From NCBI GenBank assembly GCA_036322835.1, contig AP027304.1:1364001-1428000 (forward strand): a stretch of 64,000 nucleotides of DNA, written 5' to 3'. Under the pieces are notes generated by a model. That model searched no databases. It worked only from the letters and a program-made list of their open reading frames with translations, and was not told the DNA's origin. Of this stretch, positions 55,695 to 63,957 are shown one piece after another. This DNA comes from Tenuifilaceae bacterium CYCD (lineage in GTDB: Bacteria; Bacteroidota; Bacteroidia; Bacteroidales; Tenuifilaceae). How positions within the stretch are numbered: position 1 is the stretch's first letter; every line of letters starts with the position of its first letter. The translations under genes and the position numbers were made by a program.

Positions 55695-57026
55695 ATGAAA
55701 CGATATATTACAGCAATAGGACTTATTGCAGCAATTACAACGCACGCTCAAGATAGAAGTGCATATTTCAATGTGAACCTTGGCGGTGGTGCGCACACCC
55801 TTAAATATGATCTTCAGAATGGGAGTGTAAAAGGAGGGATTGGTGGTACCTTTAATCTGGACTATAGCTATTTTTTCAACCCTAGTTGGGGACTAAGTTC
55901 AGGACTTGGTTTTTATTCGGCTCAGGCAAAGGGAAAGCTTAACTATGTTAGTGAGATGGCCGCTGTAGATCAGGATGGTGATGGCTATATGTTTCGAACA
56001 TACTTTAACGATTGGGAGGAGAAACAAAAATCTGTACTCCTCGATATTCCCCTTGGCATTCACTATCAGCGTTGGTTTAACGGGAAGAATGGCATTTTGG
56101 CAAGTGTCGGCTTGATGGTTTTTATTCCGATTAGCTCATCTTACAAAGTAACTTCTGGATCCTTAATCACAGCAGGGTATTACGAGCAGTGGAATGTGGA
56201 GTTAAGGGATTTGCCTCAGCATGGGTTCTCAACAATTACCTCCCGACCATCGGGGAGTATCACCCTAAAACCAGCTTACTCTGCATTTGCTGATTTGGGC
56301 TGGATACATAAATTAACAGAGCAGTACGATTTGTATGTGGGTGGATACTTCAGCTATGGTTTTAATAATCTTATAAGTGTCGACAAGGATGATGTTTACC
56401 AAAGTGATGGTACTTACAGTAGCATGCTGGCATCGAGTAGCACCGATAAGGTAAAATTGTTTACAGTGGGCTTAAAGCTGGGCGTACGCTTGCATGCAGG
56501 GCATAGAAAGAAAACTTCCGAGATTGTTGTTCCTGTTGCCGTGGATACAACTTCGTACGAGCCAGAATTTACGGTTCAGCCAATAGTGAATATAGAACCG
56601 ATGTCCGTTGAAATAGTTGAGGAGGCTAAGGTTGAACCCGAACCAGTAGTATCGATTGCTGATACCGTTGTGAAATCGCAGGAAATTGCCAAGCAGATCG
56701 ATCTTAAATTCCCGTTGAACTCGGATGTTCCGCTGAACGATGAGTTTGATAACCCGTTTAAGGAGCTGGCCAAAACACTGATTGCTAATCCAACGCTCAA
56801 AGTTCGAATTAAGGGTCATACCTGTAACATTGCTAGCCGCGAGTATAATCTTACGGTTGGTTTGGCCAGAGCCGAGGTGGGAAAGGCCAAACTGATGGAG
56901 ATGGGTGTTCCCGAGTCGCAGATCATACTCGAGAGTAAAGCGTTCGACGAGCCCTTGGTCCCAAATACCAGCGAGGAAAACAGAGCGAAGAATCGAAGGA
57001 TCGAGATGATTATTGAACAACATTAA
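55695..57026 (+). CDS. Outer-membrane beta-barrel protein with C-terminal OmpA domain
   Basis: A 443-residue protein from ATG 55695 (TTG at 55689 not chosen). A signal peptide (KRYITAIGLIAAITTHAQ) is followed by a beta-barrel domain at about 20-260 (FNVNLGGGAHTLKYDLQNGS, WGLSSGLGFYSAQAKG). A Pro/Glu/Val-rich linker precedes an OmpA peptidoglycan-binding domain (about 330-443). The conserved GHTD motif reads GHTCNIASREYNLTVGLARA: the Asp that contacts diaminopimelate is Cys, while the Arg is kept. It starts 21 bp after the beta-helix adhesin gene, so it is probably co-transcribed and may help hold or export that protein (inferred). Confidence 0.85.
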   Translation: MKRYITAIGLIAAITTHAQDRSAYFNVNLGGGAHTLKYDLQNGSVKGGIGGTFNLDYSYFFNPSWGLSSGLGFYSAQAKGKLNYVSEMAAVDQDGDGYMFRTYFNDWEEKQKSVLLDIPLGIHYQRWFNGKNGILASVGLMVFIPISSSYKVTSGSLITAGYYEQWNVELRDLPQHGFSTITSRPSGSITLKPAYSAFADLGWIHKLTEQYDLYVGGYFSYGFNNLISVDKDDVYQSDGTYSSMLASSSTDKVKLFTVGLKLGVRLHAGHRKKTSEIVVPVAVDTTSYEPEFTVQPIVNIEPMSVEIVEEAKVEPEPVVSIADTVVKSQEIAKQIDLKFPLNSDVPLNDEFDNPFKELAKTLIANPTLKVRIKGHTCNIASREYNLTVGLARAEVGKAKLMEMGVPESQIILESKAFDEPLVPNTSEENRAKNRRIEMIIEQH

Positions 57027-57042
57027 TAATAAAGGTTTGTAA

Positions 57043-57075
57043 AAAGCCGCGTTGATGTATTTTTAACGCGGCTTT
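57043..57075. terminator. Bidirectional terminator
   Basis: AAAGCCGCGTT (57043-57053) and AACGCGGCTTT (57065-57075) form an 11-bp perfect stem with T-runs on both sides. It separates the OmpA-barrel gene from the convergent lipoprotein gene. Confidence 0.9.
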
Positions 57076-57096
57076 CTTTTTAGTATCTTGCTAAAT

Positions 57097-57591
57097 CTAC
57101 TCGTCAATCCCAACCCAGTCCGACCACCCATTCACGGTGATGGTTTGTGTATCATTATCAAATGTAACCAGAACCGACACGGTTCTATCGTCGCCACCCC
57201 AATGGGTTATCGGTAAATCGGCCATACCATCGTAGTTTGGCTGGTCGTAGAGCATTACCTCTGTTCCATTCCCATTGTTTACTCCTAACCGGTATTCTGC
57301 CCATTCACCCGATGGGATTTCAAGGGTGAAAAAGGTGTGTGCTCCGGGTGAAAGCGTTTCGCCAGTACCGAGTAAATTGCTGCTCCACTCGCCAATAGGC
57401 TGGTTTTCTGCATCAACTTTTCCTCTGCTTCTTATTTGGATGTTGGTAATAGTGTATGCTGACGATGGATCATTTTCGAATTTTACGTATAGCGTATCCT
57501 TTTCGTCATCGTTATTGAATAAATCCTCGCAACTGGTAAATGTTGCCATACTTGTCGCTATAAATGCAACTAGAATAACTAATTTTTTCAT
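57097..57591 (-). CDS. Putative lipoprotein of unknown function
   Basis: A 164-residue protein. KKLVILVAFIATSMATFTSC is a lipoprotein signal peptide with the lipobox Cys at about 21. The mature part begins EDLFNNDDEKDTLYVKFEND, which has an acidic run typical of Bacteroidota surface lipoproteins, and continues as a beta-rich domain (YTITNIQIRSRG, AGAHTFFTLEIPSGEWAEYR-like strands). No known family is recognised. An IS1595-family element sits just 16 bp upstream of its start codon, so its native promoter may have been displaced. Confidence 0.7.
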   Translation of the reverse strand: MKKLVILVAFIATSMATFTSCEDLFNNDDEKDTLYVKFENDPSSAYTITNIQIRSRGKVDAENQPIGEWSSNLLGTGETLSPGAHTFFTLEIPSGEWAEYRLGVNNGNGTEVMLYDQPNYDGMADLPITHWGGDDRTVSVLVTFDNDTQTITVNGWSDWVGIDE

Positions 57592-57607
57592 ATTTAGATT
57601 TTATGCA

Positions 57608-58595
57608 TATCCGCTAATGTACCAAAATAATTATCTTTACAAAAACACTTGAGATGAATTTTATCGATTTTGTAAAGAAATATCCAGATGAAGCCAGCTG
57701 CATAAGACACTTTCGAACCGTTAAGGAGCGAAAAGGAGTCGTCTGCAAGAAGTGTGGCAATACGCATCATTACTGGAACAAAACCTACAATTCGCACGAT
57801 TGCAGCAGCTGTGGATACAGAACCACCTTACGAAGCGGCACCGTTATGGAGTCATCGAAGCTACCTTTTCAGTACTGGTTGTACGCCATTTACCTGATGA
57901 CCATGACCAAAAAAGGGATCTCTGCTGCTGAGGTTCAGCGGCAGCTTGGCCATAAGCGCTACGAACCGATTTGGGCCATGATGCACAAGATCAGATCGGT
58001 CATGGGATTGCGCGATGAGCGGTATGAATTGGAGGGCGTTGTCGAGCTGGACGATGCCTTTTTCAGAACCCATGCAGAGGACGAAAATGACGAGCTGACC
58101 AAAAGAGGAAGAGGCAGTCAGCGGCAAAGCAAAGTTCTAGTTATGGCCAAAGTTGATCCCAGGCGGGGGCGACCTCGCAGGAACAAAAAGCCATCAGCAT
58201 TCCGATACGTAAAGATGGTTGTCATTCCGGACTCTTCGTCGAAAACGATGAACAAAGTAGTCTCAGCGAGCACCAGCTCTTCATCGGTGATTAAGAGTGA
58301 TGGCTGGCGTGGTTTTAACAAAATCAAAGAGATAAGCTCCAGACATATCAAAAAGATAGTACCACCCGAGGAGGCTTCAAGAGTACTCCCATGGGTGCAT
58401 ACCATGATTAGCAATGCAAAGAGAAACTTCTTAGGAGTCAATCACAAAATAAAAGACGTGTACCTGCAAAACTATCTGGACGAGTTTTGTTATAAAACCA
58501 ATCGAAGATATTTTGGCAAAGAGTTGTTTGAACGACTTATGGTTGCTGCTGTAGAAGATACTTGGTATGGTAAAATAAGGTATAATTGCGGATAA
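57608..58595 (+). mobile_element. IS1595-family insertion sequence
   Basis: The ends are TATCCGCTAATGTACC at about 57608 and, inverted, TATCCGCAATTATACC at about 58594, an imperfect terminal repeat sharing at least 12 of 16 bases. They enclose one intact transposase whose stop codon overlaps the right end. I see no clear 8-bp target duplication, so the exact borders are uncertain by a few bases. Confidence 0.75.
57654..58595 (+). CDS. IS1595-family (ISXO2-like) transposase
   Basis: A 313-residue transposase. The N-terminal zinc ribbon is GVVCKKCGNTHHYWNKTYNS with HDCSSCGYRTTLRSGT. The DDE/N part shows ELDDAFFRTHAEDEND for the first D, VIKSDGWRGFNKIKEISSRH for the second D, and VLPWVHTMISNAKRNFLGVN with YLDEFCYKTNRRYF for the last acidic residue. 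This order is typical of IS1595 transposases. The frame is intact, so it could be active. Confidence 0.9.
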   Translation: MNFIDFVKKYPDEASCIRHFRTVKERKGVVCKKCGNTHHYWNKTYNSHDCSSCGYRTTLRSGTVMESSKLPFQYWLYAIYLMTMTKKGISAAEVQRQLGHKRYEPIWAMMHKIRSVMGLRDERYELEGVVELDDAFFRTHAEDENDELTKRGRGSQRQSKVLVMAKVDPRRGRPRRNKKPSAFRYVKMVVIPDSSSKTMNKVVSASTSSSSVIKSDGWRGFNKIKEISSRHIKKIVPPEEASRVLPWVHTMISNAKRNFLGVNHKIKDVYLQNYLDEFCYKTNRRYFGKELFERLMVAAVEDTWYGKIRYNCG

Positions 58596-58777
58596 TCATA
58601 TTAGATTTTTTACAGATTTGCAAATGCAATTTAGAAAACAACAATAGTTGAAGTTCCCATTTTTTATGAATAACATCTTTTTGATGACGAAAATTGTTTT
58701 CTGCCATTTTAAACCTTGGTTAAACTTAAAGGATATTTATGAATCTAATTGCTAAACTTTTACTAATATCTAATCCG

Positions 58778-60430
58778 ATGAGAAAGCAGAAATCTATTTT
58801 GTCTATTGTTGCTCTATTTGCATTAATTGCTTGCAATTCAAATAACGATTTGAACAAAGCCGCAAGTACTATTAATGAGGATGATATGAAGAACCGAATA
58901 TCTGTATTGGCTTCCGATGATTTTCAGGGCCGATTCCCCGGAACTTTTGGTGAGGAAAAAACAATCTTTTTCTTGGCCAACCAATTCAAACAAATAGGGT
59001 TGCTTCCCGGGAATGGAGATAGTTACTTTCAGAGAGTTCCTTTAATCAAGATAACTCCAGAACCCCAGTTTGCTCTTAAAATAGATGGATGCAATAGTAC
59101 AATGACATTGAACAATGGTGTTGATTTTATTGGGAGCACTCCATTGCCGAAGGAAAGCATCAACATTTCAAACTCTGATATAGTTTTTGTTGGTTACGGA
59201 ATTAATGCACCTGAGTACAGTTGGAACGATTATGATGGAATAGATGTAAAAGGTAAAACAGTTCTTATTTTGGTAAATGATCCGGGTTATGTAACAAAGG
59301 ATACAGCATTATTTACAGGCAATGCAATGACTATATATGGTCGGTGGGATTACAAGTACGAGGAGGCTGCCCGCCAAGGAGCTGCTGGTGCTATAATAAT
59401 TCACGAGACAGCCGCAGCATCGTATCCTTGGGGTGTGGTTCAGAACAGTTGGACTGGCTCTAAGTTTTACCTCGCAACCAATCCAATTACCAGTTCAAGC
59501 CTAAATTTCCAGAGTTGGATTTCGAACGAGAATGCTCGTAGGCTATTTGCTCAGGCTGGATACAATTATGAAAAAATAACCAGATCGGCGGCCAATCGGG
59601 GTTTTAAGCCTATTGATTTGAAATTAAAGGCATCGGTTGCTTTTACGAACAAGGTGGAGAATATCCGATCCAACAATGTTGTAGCGCTTCTCTCAGGCTC
59701 CGATCGAAAGGATGAATACGTTATTTACACGGCTCACTGGGATCATTTCGGGATTAATCCAAAATTCAAGGGCGATTCAATTCTCAATGGTGCGTTGGAT
59801 AATGCTACAGGAACAGCCGCATTACTAGAAATTGCCGAGGCGTATAAATCGCTTAAGAAAACCCAAAGCCGATCGATACTATTTATGGCTGTTACCTGCG
59901 AGGAGCAAGGCTTGCTGGGCAGTGGCTATTATGCCGAGAATCCTATTTATCCGCTCAACAGAACGGTTGCCGTTATAAATATTGATGCCCTTAATATTTT
60001 TGGCCGTACTAACGATATGTCGATTGCGGGTTTGGGCTATTCCGAACTAGACGATTATGCAATTGATATTCTTAAAAGCCACGGAAGGTATGTTACTGGT
60101 GATTCCGATCCTGAGCAGGGTGGTTACTTCCGTTCCGATCATTTTAGCTTTGCTAAGGTTGGAGTTCCTTCAATTAACCTGTCATTCGGTGAGGATAACG
60201 TTGAGCATGGTAAGCAATGGGCACAAGAATTTATAATGAAATGGGTGATGGAGAACTACCACAAACCATCGGACAACTATGATCCGGCGAGTTGGAGGTT
60301 CGACGGAATGGTTGAGGATTTAAATATTTACTTTGAACTTGGATATGCATTAAGTAGTACCGATAAATTTCCCAATTGGCACAAAGGTATTCCTTATAGA
60401 ACCAAACGTGATGAAATGATGAAGATGTGA
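58778..60430 (+). CDS. M28-family metallopeptidase lipoprotein
   Basis: A 550-residue protein from ATG 58778, chosen because it gives a clean lipoprotein signal (KQKSILSIVALFALIAC); an earlier ATG at 58739 would add 13 residues. A PA-like insert (about 115-280) precedes the catalytic part. Zinc ligands are seen as YTAHWDHFGIN (H, D), NGALDNATGTAALLEIAEAY, EEQGLLGSGYYAENPIYPLN (catalytic E then ligand E), VINIDALNIFG and SDHFSFAKVGVPSINLSFGE (H). It removes N-terminal residues from peptides outside the cytoplasm. It stands alone. Confidence 0.9.
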   Translation: MRKQKSILSIVALFALIACNSNNDLNKAASTINEDDMKNRISVLASDDFQGRFPGTFGEEKTIFFLANQFKQIGLLPGNGDSYFQRVPLIKITPEPQFALKIDGCNSTMTLNNGVDFIGSTPLPKESINISNSDIVFVGYGINAPEYSWNDYDGIDVKGKTVLILVNDPGYVTKDTALFTGNAMTIYGRWDYKYEEAARQGAAGAIIIHETAAASYPWGVVQNSWTGSKFYLATNPITSSSLNFQSWISNENARRLFAQAGYNYEKITRSAANRGFKPIDLKLKASVAFTNKVENIRSNNVVALLSGSDRKDEYVIYTAHWDHFGINPKFKGDSILNGALDNATGTAALLEIAEAYKSLKKTQSRSILFMAVTCEEQGLLGSGYYAENPIYPLNRTVAVINIDALNIFGRTNDMSIAGLGYSELDDYAIDILKSHGRYVTGDSDPEQGGYFRSDHFSFAKVGVPSINLSFGEDNVEHGKQWAQEFIMKWVMENYHKPSDNYDPASWRFDGMVEDLNIYFELGYALSSTDKFPNWHKGIPYRTKRDEMMKM

Positions 60431-60557
60431 CAGTATTCTTGTTGTTTATTTCCATAATCTTATATACCTTTTGAATGATAATGGATTTTAAAAACCACTC
60501 AATTCCTTTTGTTGTCATTTTGATGTTTAATTGTTTATATTGCAATTAGTAAATTAT

Positions 60558-60565
60558 TATATTTG
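60558..60565 (+). promoter_or_regulatory. -7 promoter box of the RiPP-like peptide gene
   Basis: TATATTTG matches TAnnTTTG, 25 bp before the ATG at 60591, so the leader would be short. TTG at 60531 is a possible, slightly distant -33 element. Confidence 0.5.
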
Positions 60566-60590
60566 TTAATAATCCAGTAAACTTAATCTT

Positions 60591-60734
60591 ATGAAAAAAT
60601 TGAAAAAAATAAAATTAGTTGCACTTAGCAAAGAAATGCTCGGTAAAATTAAAGGTGGAGAAGATTCAAGCAATATGGCTAGTGGAATAAATCTTGAAGT
60701 GGAAAAGTCTCGTACATTTGTAGGGAAACATTAA
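60591..60734 (+). CDS. Double-glycine leader RiPP-like precursor peptide
   Basis: A 47-residue peptide, MKKLKKIKLVALSKEMLGKI followed by KGG, then a 24-residue core EDSSNMASGINLEVEKSRTF plus VGKH. The leader matches the Bacteroidota GG-type natural-product precursor pattern (KKL-rich start, LSKxEM/LxxIKGG), whose core is cleaved after GG. The core has no Cys, so lanthionine or disulfide crosslinks are unlikely. No radical-SAM, dehydratase or peptidase-transporter gene is in the window. It is preceded by a promoter and is in the same frame as the decayed CHAT fragment that follows its stop. Confidence 0.65.
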   Translation: MKKLKKIKLVALSKEMLGKIKGGEDSSNMASGINLEVEKSRTFVGKH

Positions 60735-60905
60735 GGTTCTTTTCCTTTAATTATCCGATCGTTTGCATATTTCTACAGCAACCTGCTCAGGGGAAAACGA
60801 TCGGAGAATTACTCGGTTTGGCTCCGAAAGGCTAAGCTCAAAATGATTAACGGGGGAACGTATTCCAACCCATTCTACTGGAGTCCGTTTATTTTAGTAG
60901 GATAG
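60735..60905 (+). pseudogene. C-terminal remnant of a CHAT-domain (caspase-like) protein
   Basis: 57 codons without a usable start, in the frame directly after the TAA of the peptide gene. The translation GSFPLIIRSFAYFYSNLLRG, then KRSENYSVWLRKAKLKMING and GTYSNPFYWSPFILVG, then TAG, matches the C-terminal end of CHAT domains (pattern FYxNLLxGKxxxEALRxAKL and PxYWAPFxLxG). The catalytic His and Cys lie further upstream in intact CHAT proteins and are absent. It therefore looks like the remains of a gene whose 5' part was deleted. Confidence 0.6.
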
Positions 60906-60925
60906 TAACAAATTCGCAGTAAGAA

Positions 60926-61951
60926 TTATTCACTTTTGCTCCATGGCGATGGATTTATGCTTTCATCTACAGTAATGTCGCCATAACGGATGGCAACTTC
61001 GTTCAATAATCCAACAATCTCATCGGGATCGTTTGATGTTACCAGTTTAAGCCGTATTTCCTTGAAGTGCGGCAGTCCCTTAAAGTAGCACGAGAAATGC
61101 CTGCGCATTTCTAGGATTCCTGTTCGGGCTCCTTTTATCTCCATCGACTTGCCGAAGTGCTGCTTGGCAATATCAACCTTTTTCAGGGTGGTTAGCGGCG
61201 CCATCTTTTCGCCAGTTCTGAGGTAATCTTTTATCTCCTTAAAAATCCAGGGTCGGCCGTAGGTTGCCCGGCCAATCATTATTGCGTCAACCCCATACTT
61301 TTCAAAGTTCTCTTTTGCAACCTCGGGGCTGTCAATATCTCCGTTGCCTATAATTGGGATATTCATTCGGGGGTTGTTCTTCACCTCGCCAATCAATGTC
61401 CAGTCGGCTTTGCCGGTGTAGAGTTGCGCTCTGGTTCGGCCGTGTATGGTTAATGCTTTTATGCCGACATCCTGCAACCGTTCGGCAATATCAACTATAT
61501 TCTTGGACTCCTCGTCCCAGCCAAGTCTGGTTTTTACGGTTACAGGCAAGTGCGTTGCATTGACAATCTGTCTGGTCATCTCAACCATTTTGGGCACATC
61601 GCGCATCATCCCGGAACCTGCGCCGCGGTTGGCAATTTTCTTAACCGGGCAGCCAAAGTTAATGTCGATAATATCGGGGTTTGCAGCGGTGGCCACTCTG
61701 GCTGCCTCAACCATACTCTCGATGATATGGCCGTAAAGTTGAATCCCTATGGGGCGCTCGTAATCGTAGATGTTGAGTTTGGCTACGCTGCTGCCCGCAT
61801 CGCGAATTAATCCATCGGCATTAATAAATTCGGTGTACATCATATCGGCCCCAAAATGCTTGCACATATATCGGAACGAAGGATCTGTAACATCCTCCAT
61901 TGGTGCCAAAAGTAAAGGCATATCTCCTAAATCAACCGAACCGATCTTCAT
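60926..61951 (-). CDS. dusB: tRNA-dihydrouridine synthase DusB
   Basis: A 341-residue Dus flavoenzyme. The N-terminus has LLLAPMEDVTDPSFRYMCKH and MMYTEFINADGLI. The catalytic Cys is in IDINFGCPVKKIANRGAGSG, followed by VTVKTRLGWDEESKN, LTIHGRTRAQLYTGKADW, IPIIGNGDIDSPE and IMIGRATYGRPWIF. It reduces uridines in tRNA D-loops with NADPH via FMN. Full length, all motifs intact. The gene is separate from its neighbours and convergent with the peptide/CHAT remnant. Confidence 0.95.
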   Translation of the reverse strand: MKIGSVDLGDMPLLLAPMEDVTDPSFRYMCKHFGADMMYTEFINADGLIRDAGSSVAKLNIYDYERPIGIQLYGHIIESMVEAARVATAANPDIIDINFGCPVKKIANRGAGSGMMRDVPKMVEMTRQIVNATHLPVTVKTRLGWDEESKNIVDIAERLQDVGIKALTIHGRTRAQLYTGKADWTLIGEVKNNPRMNIPIIGNGDIDSPEVAKENFEKYGVDAIMIGRATYGRPWIFKEIKDYLRTGEKMAPLTTLKKVDIAKQHFGKSMEIKGARTGILEMRRHFSCYFKGLPHFKEIRLKLVTSNDPDEIVGLLNEVAIRYGDITVDESINPSPWSKSE

Positions 61952-62006
61952 ACTATGAATTTATGCCGCAAAATTATAAAAATAGAAACAACTTCAATAA
62001 ATAGAT

Positions 62007-62037
62007 TTTGTTCCCAAAAAATAAAAAATTAGGTTTG
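62007..62037 (+). promoter_or_regulatory. Full -33/-7 Bacteroidota promoter for the CPBP gene
   Basis: TTTG at 62007-62010 is followed after 19 bp by TAGGTTTG (62030-62037), an exact match to the TTTG-N19-TAnnTTTG consensus. The ATG follows at 62057. The clearest promoter in the window. Confidence 0.75.
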
Positions 62038-62056
62038 TAGCACTAAATCATAGGTT

Positions 62057-62959
62057 ATGGTAAAAGCGATGTTTGCAGCATTATCTGACGGAAAGAAGTT
62101 GCTCTTCTTGATTTTTTTTGCGTTGTTCAGTGCCCTCATTTTCTCACTTATTGGTTATCTGCTGGTAATGCTTATCTATGGAACCGAGGCTTGGAGTTGG
62201 ATATCGACCATTAGTATTAACCCCGAATCAATTGCTGCGTTAAAAATTGTTCAGATTATGCAAACCATCGGGATGTTTATACTCCCCGGATTTTTGATGG
62301 CATACCTATTTTCTGATAATCCTAAGGATTACCTAGGTTTTAGACCTCAGCACGGGAAAAACTTTTTTTTAGCCATTGGTGCAATGCTGGTTGCTCTCCC
62401 GGGTATTAACTTTCTTTCATCGCTGAACGAGCAAATACCTTTGGCCGATTGGATGGTTCAAATGGAGACCAACGCCGAGTTGCTAACCAAAGCATTCCTT
62501 ACAACCAATAGCTTTGCGGTATTTGTATTGAATTTATTTATGATTGCTGTCTTGCCAGCTATTGGCGAGGAGTTAATTTTTAGGGGGATAATCCAGAAGC
62601 ATCTTACCAATATTACTAAAAGTCAGGTGTGGGGAATTGTAATTTCGGCTTTAATTTTTAGCGCATTTCATTTTCAGTTCAAGGGTTTTATTCCTCGGTT
62701 TGCATTAGGCGCGATGTTTGGCTTTATGTATGCTTGGAGCGGCAGCATTTGGTTGCCCATGGCGGCTCATTTTACCAATAACACTATTGCAACGGTTGGC
62801 TACACATTAATGGGAGCAGGAGCAGTTGATTCAAAGGTTGAAGAGGTTGGTGGTTTAACCTACCTTTGGCCCGTTGGACTGGTTAGCATTATTGCAGTAT
62901 CAATTTTACTGATGAAATTGAAGGAGCAGAATTCAGGAGACAGAATTCAGAATAGTTAG
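62057..62959 (+). CDS. CPBP-family intramembrane metalloprotease (ABI/CAAX)
   Basis: A 300-residue membrane protein with about 7 to 8 hydrophobic segments. The three CPBP motifs are present: motif 1 GEELIFRGIIQKHL (EExxxR), motif 2 SAFHFQFKGF (FxxxH) and motif 3 PMAAHFTNNTIATV (HxxxN). Proteases of this type cleave within membranes; the bacterial substrates are mostly unknown. The C-terminal residues (KEQNSGDRIQNS) come from repeat-like DNA (GAATTCAGGAGACAGAATTC) and may be an added tail. It is convergent with the unknown gene at 62999. Confidence 0.9.
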   Translation: MVKAMFAALSDGKKLLFLIFFALFSALIFSLIGYLLVMLIYGTEAWSWISTISINPESIAALKIVQIMQTIGMFILPGFLMAYLFSDNPKDYLGFRPQHGKNFFLAIGAMLVALPGINFLSSLNEQIPLADWMVQMETNAELLTKAFLTTNSFAVFVLNLFMIAVLPAIGEELIFRGIIQKHLTNITKSQVWGIVISALIFSAFHFQFKGFIPRFALGAMFGFMYAWSGSIWLPMAAHFTNNTIATVGYTLMGAGAVDSKVEEVGGLTYLWPVGLVSIIAVSILLMKLKEQNSGDRIQNS

Positions 62960-62998
62960 GCAAGGATTTTTATACTATCAACTGTCAACTAACAACCA

Positions 62999-63733
62999 TC
63001 AACTAAAAAGGCTGGGTAGCGATCTGTCGAGCAGTTTTAGCCCTTTAATCTCGTTTTTGCGGTAAACGTAAGCTAATCCGTATTCAGTGGCTTTTTCTCT
63101 TCTTTCATCATCGGGAAGTTCTGTGTACGATTCCTCCACTTCGTTCCAGATACTTAAAATAATTTCATCAGCTCTGGTTCTAAGAGTATTTAACTCTTTA
63201 AGCGTACGCTGTGTGTTCTGCTGAAGTATTTTTTGGTAATTGTATGCTTCAATGAATTGTTCGTATCGAACTTTTACCACTGCAATTGTTGGGTTTGTTA
63301 TAGGGGCTTGATTTTTTCGCATTCTAGCCATTTCGCCATCAATAATCTTCTTACCCCATTCAATTAAGTCCTTCTCGGTGTTTAACGATGGGATTCGGTT
63401 CTCGTCTAAGTCCATTCCATAAATTTCCCTTACGGATGGCTGAAGTTCTCCTCGGCTAATGGCCATGTTTAGAACCTGAATGAAATGGGATAGGTAGAGT
63501 TTGGCTTTTTTCATTAGTTGGAGGTAATCCTTTCCCCGCTCAACCTGATGGTTGTAGGCCGCTTTGTAGTGGGCCATTGCTTTCTCGAACGAGTTGATAA
63601 AAAGTTCAACTTTAGCAAAGGTACTTTGCGAGTATGCTAACTGAAAGGGAGGTATCGATTTTCCCTTATCGTAAGCAGCCTTTAGTGCTCTTATCCTGGC
63701 GCTATCGGTGTTGGGTAAACGACGGTAAGGCAT
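62999..63733 (-). CDS. Conserved hypothetical helical protein
   Basis: A 244-residue, mostly helical soluble protein starting MPYRRLPNTDSARIRALKAA. It contains a Lys/Arg/Glu-rich helical region (RYEQFIEAYNYQKILQQNTQ) and a tail ending GLKLLDRSLPSLFS. No signal peptide, membrane segment or known catalytic motif is visible. Function unknown. It is the last complete gene and lies 260 bp from the right edge. Confidence 0.7.
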   Translation of the reverse strand: MPYRRLPNTDSARIRALKAAYDKGKSIPPFQLAYSQSTFAKVELFINSFEKAMAHYKAAYNHQVERGKDYLQLMKKAKLYLSHFIQVLNMAISRGELQPSVREIYGMDLDENRIPSLNTEKDLIEWGKKIIDGEMARMRKNQAPITNPTIAVVKVRYEQFIEAYNYQKILQQNTQRTLKELNTLRTRADEIILSIWNEVEESYTELPDDERREKATEYGLAYVYRKNEIKGLKLLDRSLPSLFS

Positions 63734-63957
63734 ACTATATCTGGTTTAGAGAGTTTATATCTTGTTTATTAAAGGCTTACAACTTGCGAATATAAGTAAT
63801 AATATTAAAAATACAACTCTATTCGCAATTTACTTTTAAAATTTGTTCTCTGATTGCTAGTTAGTTAACCTACATAAACTCTAAAACGCTTATTTTTATT
63901 GATTTTCATAATGTTGTAGAATACAAAAAAAAAATTACAGCGATAGCATATTTCTTT

